From Desulfurococcales archaeon (GTDB taxonomy: Archaea > Thermoproteota > Thermoprotei_A > Sulfolobales > WAQK01), in contig JALURJ010000051.1 in NCBI GenBank assembly GCA_027016915.1, positions 1 through 6,109 of the forward strand: a stretch of 6,109 nt of DNA. The letters are read 5' to 3'. The notes under the pieces are model-generated. The model made no database searches and was not told the origin of the DNA. It saw only the letters and a list, made by a program, of their open reading frames with translations. Both the position numbers and the translations under genes were made by a program. Below are positions 1 through 3,374 of the stretch, one piece after another; positions within the stretch are counted from its first letter, which is position 1, and every line of letters starts with the position of its first letter.

Positions 1-1322
1 GCCCTTGCGATCATGGTTATGGCCATGTTGTCGACATGTGTTACGGCTCCTTCAGCTGGTGATTGTAGCGTAAAACTGTACTTGCCTACCTCTATGTCGC
101 CGGGCTTTACTTCCGGGTTCCCGCCCTGCGCCTCAACTATCTCCTTGAACTTCTCGTAGGCCTTGCCGCTCTCGAAGATGCTTCGGGCGGCTTCGAAACC
201 CTTCCCCTGCGGAACCCTGCCTGAGAGTTCAAGCAGTATTCCGGCCAAGCCGAAAGCCTTCTCCACCAGGCTTAGAGAGCCCTTCCTCTCCATGAGGGTC
301 TGGAGTGCCTCCCGCGCCTCGAGCGCTGGGCCGGCAGTCCGGCCTATGGGCTGGCCGCCGAAAGTCATGACTACCTTTAGGGTTAGGCCCAGCCTAGTGG
401 CCTGGGTTATGAAGAGGGCTGCAATATGCTCCGCCTCGCTCATGGTTTCTATCTTAGCACCCGTTCCTACCGGTATGTCGATGACCAGTTTGGAGACGTT
501 CATGGCCAGCTTCTTGGAGAGTATGCTGGCAACCATCTGGTGGTGGGGATCTATGCCCAGCTTCCTCTCAACCCTCACGAAGATGTCGTCGGCTGGCGCG
601 AGGTTGAGCTTGCCTCCCCAGGCAATGAGTCCCCTGGTCTTCCTGGCAATCTCCTTCAGCTCCTCCGGCTCGAACTCCACGTTGGCCAGCACCTCCATGG
701 TGTCGGCTGTGCCTGAAGGGCTGGTAATGGCCCTGCTACTTGTCTTAGGTATGAGGAGGCCTGCAGCCGCCACTATGGGTACAGCCAGGAGGGCAACCTT
801 GCTGTTGCCCGGCACACCCCCTATGCTGTGCTCATCGTACACCGTCTCTTCGAACGCCACGCGCTCGCCTGTCTCAACCATGGCCTTTATGAGGGCGCTG
901 AGCTCGGCCTCGCTGAGGCCATGGACTAGCTGAGACACTATGAATGCCGTGATTCCGGCATCATCGTAGATCCCCTCAACGATCTCGGACACTATCTCCA
1001 TGATCTCGGTGTCGCTCAGCCTCTCGCCCACGAGGCGTTTGCGCAGGTAGGGGAGGCTGGAGGGTAGTGCCAGCGGTTTTATCTGGAGGTACTCGCCCTC
1101 CGAAAGCCCTAGGCTTCGTAGAACCTTTACAGGTACAAGGACTTCGCCCGGGCCTACGAGGGTCCTGGATAGCCCCACGACTGCTGGGACGGGTTTGCCC
1201 GAGTCCACCAGGAACACTCTGCTCCCGCTCGTCAGGCCGGACCTCTTGGCGTCTTCTTCGTTGATCACAACGATGTTGTCCTCAAGGTCGACGTCTATCG
1301 GCTTCACCCTGTACTTCAGCAC
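1..1322 (-). CDS. deoA: AMP phosphorylase (nucleoside-5'-monophosphate phosphorylase), C-terminus cut by window edge
   Basis: The enzyme converts AMP (in the family also CMP and UMP) and phosphate to the free base and ribose-1,5-bisphosphate. It is the first step of the archaeal NMP route through ribose-1,5-bisphosphate isomerase to type III RuBisCO, and is cytoplasmic. I translated 440 codons. Residues 1-85 form the extra N-terminal domain typical of archaeal AMP phosphorylases (begins VLKYRVKPIDVDLEDN) and absent from bacterial thymidine phosphorylase. A helical region follows, then the phosphate-binding stretch HSIGGVPGNSK (165-175) and the family signature KTSSRAITSPSGTADTME (193-210). 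WGGKLNLAPADD (235-246) and GGQPIGRTAGPALEARE (322-338) are also diagnostic. The sequence ends at DNMAITMIAR, so about 60 of roughly 500 residues lie outside the window. The GTG start at 1322 is chosen because an in-frame TAA lies at 1350-1352, no other ATG/GTG/TTG lies between, and a GGGTGGTG Shine-Dalgarno-like sequence sits 7 nt upstream. The neighbour upstream, 111 bp away on the same strand, is an HTH-ThiN regulator. The other pathway genes are not visible here. Thymidine phosphorylase is a less likely reading because of the N-terminal domain. Confidence 0.93.
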   Translation of the reverse strand, partial: MLKYRVKPIDVDLEDNIVVINEEDAKRSGLTSGSRVFLVDSGKPVPAVVGLSRTLVGPGEVLVPVKVLRSLGLSEGEYLQIKPLALPSSLPYLRKRLVGERLSDTEIMEIVSEIVEGIYDDAGITAFIVSQLVHGLSEAELSALIKAMVETGERVAFEETVYDEHSIGGVPGNSKVALLAVPIVAAAGLLIPKTSSRAITSPSGTADTMEVLANVEFEPEELKEIARKTRGLIAWGGKLNLAPADDIFVRVERKLGIDPHHQMVASILSKKLAMNVSKLVIDIPVGTGAKIETMSEAEHIAALFITQATRLGLTLKVVMTFGGQPIGRTAGPALEAREALQTLMERKGSLSLVEKAFGLAGILLELSGRVPQGKGFEAARSIFESGKAYEKFKEIVEAQGGNPEVKPGDIEVGKYSFTLQSPAEGAVTHVDNMAITMIAR

Positions 1323-1347
1323 GGTTACACACCACCCTACGGGTGCA

Positions 1348-1411
1348 CTTTAACCGGGAGTTTTAAAGGTAGGACACAGACGTGATAAATAGCTTTCGCA
1401 AGTTATATACC
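1348..1411 (-). promoter_or_regulatory. Probable promoter region of the AMP phosphorylase gene (several TATA-like boxes)
   Basis: The 111-bp spacer holds four TATA-like candidates on the minus strand: GGTATATAAC (1411-1402), CTATTTATC (1392-1384), CTTTAAAA (1368-1361) and GTTAAAG (1354-1348). CTATTTATC has the best BRE-like purine-rich flank (GCGAAAG). CTTTAAAA would place transcription start near 1338, just ahead of the GGGTGGTG ribosome-binding sequence. GTTAAAG would give a nearly leaderless mRNA. The sequence alone does not decide between them. I see no T-tract in this spacer, so read-through from the upstream regulator gene is possible. Confidence 0.45.
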
Positions 1412-1433
1412 TATGGTTGGGCTTACGGTGGAG

Positions 1434-2348
1434 CTAGTCATGGCGTCTACCCGCGTACCTTTCTGCCACTCTTATTATAAGCTCGGCCAGGCTGGGCGCG
1501 TCGGTCGATATGAGATATGTGACGGGTTCGAGCCCGGGTCCGCCCTTATACGCCACGGCGTTGGCCTCGCTCCTAACTGCTAGAAGTGCTAGGTCCTCCT
1601 CATCAACGGCCCCCTTAGCCTCTACGTACTGTATGCCCAGCTCTTCGAGGATTTCCAGAACCCTATCGTCGAGCCGTATGTTGGCTATGGCTCTCAGGTT
1701 GGGCGCCTCCCTGTGTATACGCAGAATTATGGATGCCAGGTGCCTGCTAACCCCATAGGCAGGTGGTGCGACGTTGGTTATGGTTTTTCCAACCCTAACA
1801 ACCCTGCCGGGAAAAGCGGCTACGTCGGCCAGGCTCCTCGCACCCGGCCGGCACTCAGCTATGTTCATCATCACCTCGGGAACCAGCTGGGCCACATTGG
1901 GCGACGCCCTAAGCATCTCGAGGGCCTTGTTGAGGTCGTTTAGAACCGGGTCGCCCACGCCGAGGGCTTTGAACTCCACACATATCTTACAGCCCTTAGG
2001 CACGTGTTCTAGGCTCTCATGAACCTCGCATATCAGACCCTCGATCAACCACTTGTTAAACACCGAGATCAGAAGCCTAACGTAGCTCTCACGATCGCCT
2101 CCTGCCAGGTGGTTCACGAGTGCCTCGACCACAGCTTCAATTTCCCTGCTCGCGAAGCCCCTGGACACGAGTTCGCGGTATATGCTGCGCGGATCTTGGG
2201 AGAGGTACCTGTTGACTGCTGCCTGGGACACGCCTAGCAGCCTGGCTATCTTATGCTGGCTAGCCCCTCTGGAGGACAACTTGTGGGCTACCAACACCCT
2301 CAGCCTGGGCATCACAAACCCGGAAAACACCTCGTAGGGCGTCTTCAT
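1434..2348 (-). CDS. ThiR-like transcriptional regulator: HTH domain plus ThiN (thiamine-phosphate synthase-like) domain
   Basis: A 304-residue predicted DNA-binding regulator. Residues 14-50 carry a Xre/COG1992-type helix-turn-helix (SQHKIARLLGVSQAAVNRYL, 30-49). A linker of about 50 residues follows, then a Cys/His cluster, C107, H110, H114, C120 and C123 (GCKIC), that could bind a metal. Residues about 130-300 match the ThiN domain, with VPEVMMNIAECRPGARSLAD at 157-176, PGRVVRVGK at 180-188, PPAYGVSRHLA at 195-205 and a terminal GGPGLEPVTYLI at 269-280. Established background: ThiN fused to ThiD makes thiamine phosphate, while archaeal HTH-ThiN proteins (ThiR) repress thiamine biosynthesis and uptake genes and use ThiN as a ligand sensor. 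Here the segment before the final strand (residues 245-268) looks shortened compared with catalytic ThiN as I recall it, so a sensor role is more likely than catalysis. The ATG at 2348 is the only in-frame ATG/GTG/TTG after the TAA at 2382-2384, and it retains the usual family N-terminus (PYEVFSGFVMPRLRVLVA). The stop is TAG. The AMP phosphorylase gene follows after 111 bp. The domain call is firm; the regulated genes and ligand are inferred. Confidence 0.85.
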   Translation of the reverse strand: MKTPYEVFSGFVMPRLRVLVAHKLSSRGASQHKIARLLGVSQAAVNRYLSQDPRSIYRELVSRGFASREIEAVVEALVNHLAGGDRESYVRLLISVFNKWLIEGLICEVHESLEHVPKGCKICVEFKALGVGDPVLNDLNKALEMLRASPNVAQLVPEVMMNIAECRPGARSLADVAAFPGRVVRVGKTITNVAPPAYGVSRHLASIILRIHREAPNLRAIANIRLDDRVLEILEELGIQYVEAKGAVDEEDLALLAVRSEANAVAYKGGPGLEPVTYLISTDAPSLAELIIRVAERYAGRRHD

Positions 2349-2372
2349 GCCGGATACACCGGGGATTCCTCC
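2345..2372 (-). promoter_or_regulatory. Ribosome-binding site and possible four-codon leader ORF overlapping the regulator's start
   Basis: A strong Shine-Dalgarno sequence GGAGGA (2372-2367) lies 18 nt before the regulator's ATG, which is too far for a normal initiation site. Exactly 7 nt after it is a GTG (2359-2357) that opens GTG TAT CCG GCA TGA. The TGA (2347-2345) overlaps the regulator's ATG as ATGA. This looks like a minimal leader ORF that delivers ribosomes to the regulator start by termination-reinitiation. The same frame could also begin at a GTG at 2374-2372. Alternatives are that the distant GGAGGA is used directly, or that the transcript is leaderless. The sequence facts are certain; the coupling is inference. 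Confidence 0.4.
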
Positions 2373-2380
2373 ACGAGTCC

Positions 2381-2436
2381 TTTATGGGTAGCGATAATTT
2401 TTACCTTTTATCTCCTAATTATAATAATATTAATTC
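2381..2436 (-). promoter_or_regulatory. AT-rich promoter region of the HTH-ThiN regulator gene
   Basis: This is the most AT-rich stretch of the window, including an uninterrupted 20-nt A/T run at 2416-2435. On the minus strand a TATA-like ATAAAAGG (2411-2404) is preceded by the purine-rich GGAG. It would place transcription start near 2382, giving a leader of about 35 nt that contains the GGAGGA site. Other TATA-like possibilities are GTAAAAATTATC (2404-2393) and TATTATAAT within the A/T run. TAATATTA (2425-2432) is a perfect 8-bp palindrome. No operator can be assigned with confidence. Confidence 0.5.
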
Positions 2437-2577
2437 AAAGTGGTTTACAAAGCACCAGGATTCCTGGCCAACACGCAGAAACCCGGTCTATGTTGAGATG
2501 TTGAGAGCCACAACCTAGAATAACGCTCTAGCACCAGGGATGTAAGGCAGAGATGGGAGAAGCGTTATCCCGAGGAG
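2437..2577. other. Non-coding spacer downstream of tRNA-Arg with short repeats
   Basis: No credible gene was found on either strand. It contains a palindrome CCAGGA-T-TCCTGG (2455-2467) and a direct repeat AGCACCAGG (2451-2459 and 2530-2538). It also holds a tandem 8-mer ATGTTGAG twice (2490-2505) and an inverted repeat ATAACGCT/AGCGTTAT (2520-2527 and 2561-2568) beginning 9 nt after the tRNA CCA on the minus strand. No T-run typical of an archaeal terminator follows the tRNA, and no C/D-box RNA signature (TGATGA with CTGA) was seen. The repeats may be trailer structure, an operator, or chance. Confidence 0.5.
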
Positions 2578-2655
2578 TGGCGGGCCCGCGGGGATTTGAA
2601 CCCCGGACCACCGGCTTAGAAGGCCGGCGCCCTATCCTGGCTAGGCGACGGGCCC
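2578..2655 (-). tRNA. tRNA-Arg (anticodon TCT), CCA encoded
   Basis: The minus strand folds as a complete cloverleaf. The acceptor stem pairs GGGCCCG with CGGGCCC over 7 bp, with discriminator G and a genome-encoded CCA (2580-2578). The D arm is GCCT/GGGC around AGCCAGGATA. The anticodon stem CCGGC/GCCGG encloses the loop CTTCTAA, giving anticodon TCT, which reads the arginine codons AGA and, by wobble, AGG. The T arm is CGGGG/CCCCG around TTCAAAT. There is no intron. AGG is used heavily for arginine in the neighbouring genes, so this decoder fits the local codon use. It lies 47 bp downstream of the DUF434 gene on the same strand with its own TATA-like box. Confidence 0.97.
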
Positions 2656-2682
2656 GCCAGTATTCTTGTGGATCTCGGCATG

Positions 2683-2697
2683 CTTTTAACTTCTTCG
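2683..2697 (-). promoter_or_regulatory. Promoter of the tRNA-Arg gene (TATA box with BRE-like flank)
   Basis: On the minus strand, CGAAGAA (2697-2691) is followed directly by GTTAAAAG (2690-2683). This is a BRE-like purine-rich element plus a TATA-like box, centred about 31 nt before the mature tRNA 5' end. Typical archaeal spacing would start transcription near 2660 and leave a leader of only a few nucleotides. It suggests the tRNA is transcribed independently of the upstream protein genes. Confidence 0.6.
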
Positions 2698-2702
2698 CGG
2701 AA

Positions 2703-3374
2703 TCACGGGTCTAGTCGGAGCGGCTGCCCGCCCAGCCTAGCGATGGTGTATCCTGCCAGGTCGAATATCTTGGCGGCCTGCGTTAGTATCACTATGTCGC
2801 TGCTCGACACTATGCCTGCTGCCCGGATTATGCTGGTATCATTACGATCCGAGGTAGCTGCGGTTCCTCCCAAACCCTTCTCTTTTAGGAGCCTCCGCGT
2901 GGATGCGGCGAGCTCCCCGCTTCGACTTACCTGCCGGTCGTAGAACACCGTTACGTGGCTGGGCTCCAGCAGCGCTGCTGACACCACCACCTCCTCCAGT
3001 GCCCGCTGGAAAACCTCGTCGTAGCGGACTTTGCCATGCACGCCGCTAAGGTCCCGGACAACGCCGTCGTCGCACAGGTACACCTCCTCGCCCAGCATCC
3101 AGGCCCGCACCGTTAACACCACGTTGTAGCCGTCGATCACCAGGGTTTCGCTCCTCACCTGTGCAGGAGACACTATTTTCGACCTTACGGCGTCAGCCTC
3201 CACGTCTGGGTGAAGGCAGCGGTAGAGAAGCATGCGTTCCTCCCGGCTCAACATGTATCTTGCCGAGACGAGGTCTAGGGAGGATGAGCGGGAGTAGCCG
3301 CGGTTCAAAAGGTACTTGTAGTCCTGGACGGCGTTTTTCAGCCGCTCTCCAAGAATTCCTCCACGAGCTTCCAT
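2703..3374 (-). CDS. DUF434/DUF5616 domain protein of unknown function, possibly a NYN/PIN-like nuclease
   Basis: A 223-residue cytoplasmic protein with no signal peptide or membrane segment. The N-terminal part, about residues 11-55 (LKNAVQDYKYLLNRGYSRSS, then LSREERMLLYRC), matches the DUF434 domain. Residues about 76-210 match the associated DUF5616 domain: LVIDGYNVVLTV (78-89), CDDGVVRDLSGVHG (101-114), VTVFYDRQVSRSGELA (141-156), TSDRNDTSIIRAA (174-186) and SSDIVILTQAAKIFDLAGY (191-209). The family's function is not established to my knowledge. The DGYN start on a hydrophobic strand and ordered aspartates (D81, D102/D103, D146, D176, D179, D193, D205) resemble NYN/PIN ribonucleases, so a metal-dependent RNase is my inference. 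The ATG at 3374 lies 37 bp inside alaS. AGGTGGT ends 9 nt before it and GAGGAGG 1 nt before it. A later start would need a CTG codon, so this start is kept. Co-transcription and translational coupling with alaS are likely. Confidence 0.85.
   Translation of the reverse strand: MEARGGILGERLKNAVQDYKYLLNRGYSRSSSLDLVSARYMLSREERMLLYRCLHPDVEADAVRSKIVSPAQVRSETLVIDGYNVVLTVRAWMLGEEVYLCDDGVVRDLSGVHGKVRYDEVFQRALEEVVVSAALLEPSHVTVFYDRQVSRSGELAASTRRLLKEKGLGGTAATSDRNDTSIIRAAGIVSSSDIVILTQAAKIFDLAGYTIARLGGQPLRLDP

Noticed and set aside
163..933. 256-codon open frame on the plus strand
   Set aside because: It lies entirely antisense to AMP phosphorylase, whose minus-strand translation matches the family throughout. 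The plus frame is rich in Ser/Ala/Met and shows no domain, as expected from GC-biased codons.
1323..1433. C/D-box or other small RNA gene in the spacer
   Set aside because: No C box/D box pair or convincing hairpin was found; the AT-rich blocks are better explained as promoter elements.
2399..2415. Plus-strand T-rich stretch as a terminator
   Set aside because: No plus-strand gene precedes it; on the minus strand the same bases form the A-rich promoter of the regulator.
2253..2504. Plus-strand frame spanning the regulator's start and the spacer
   Set aside because: It overlaps the regulator's HTH coding region and its AT-rich promoter; the hydrophobic patch comes only from the A/T run being translated.
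2578..2655. tRNA gene as an integration (att) site
   Set aside because: No second copy of the tRNA 3' end and no integrase gene are visible in the window.
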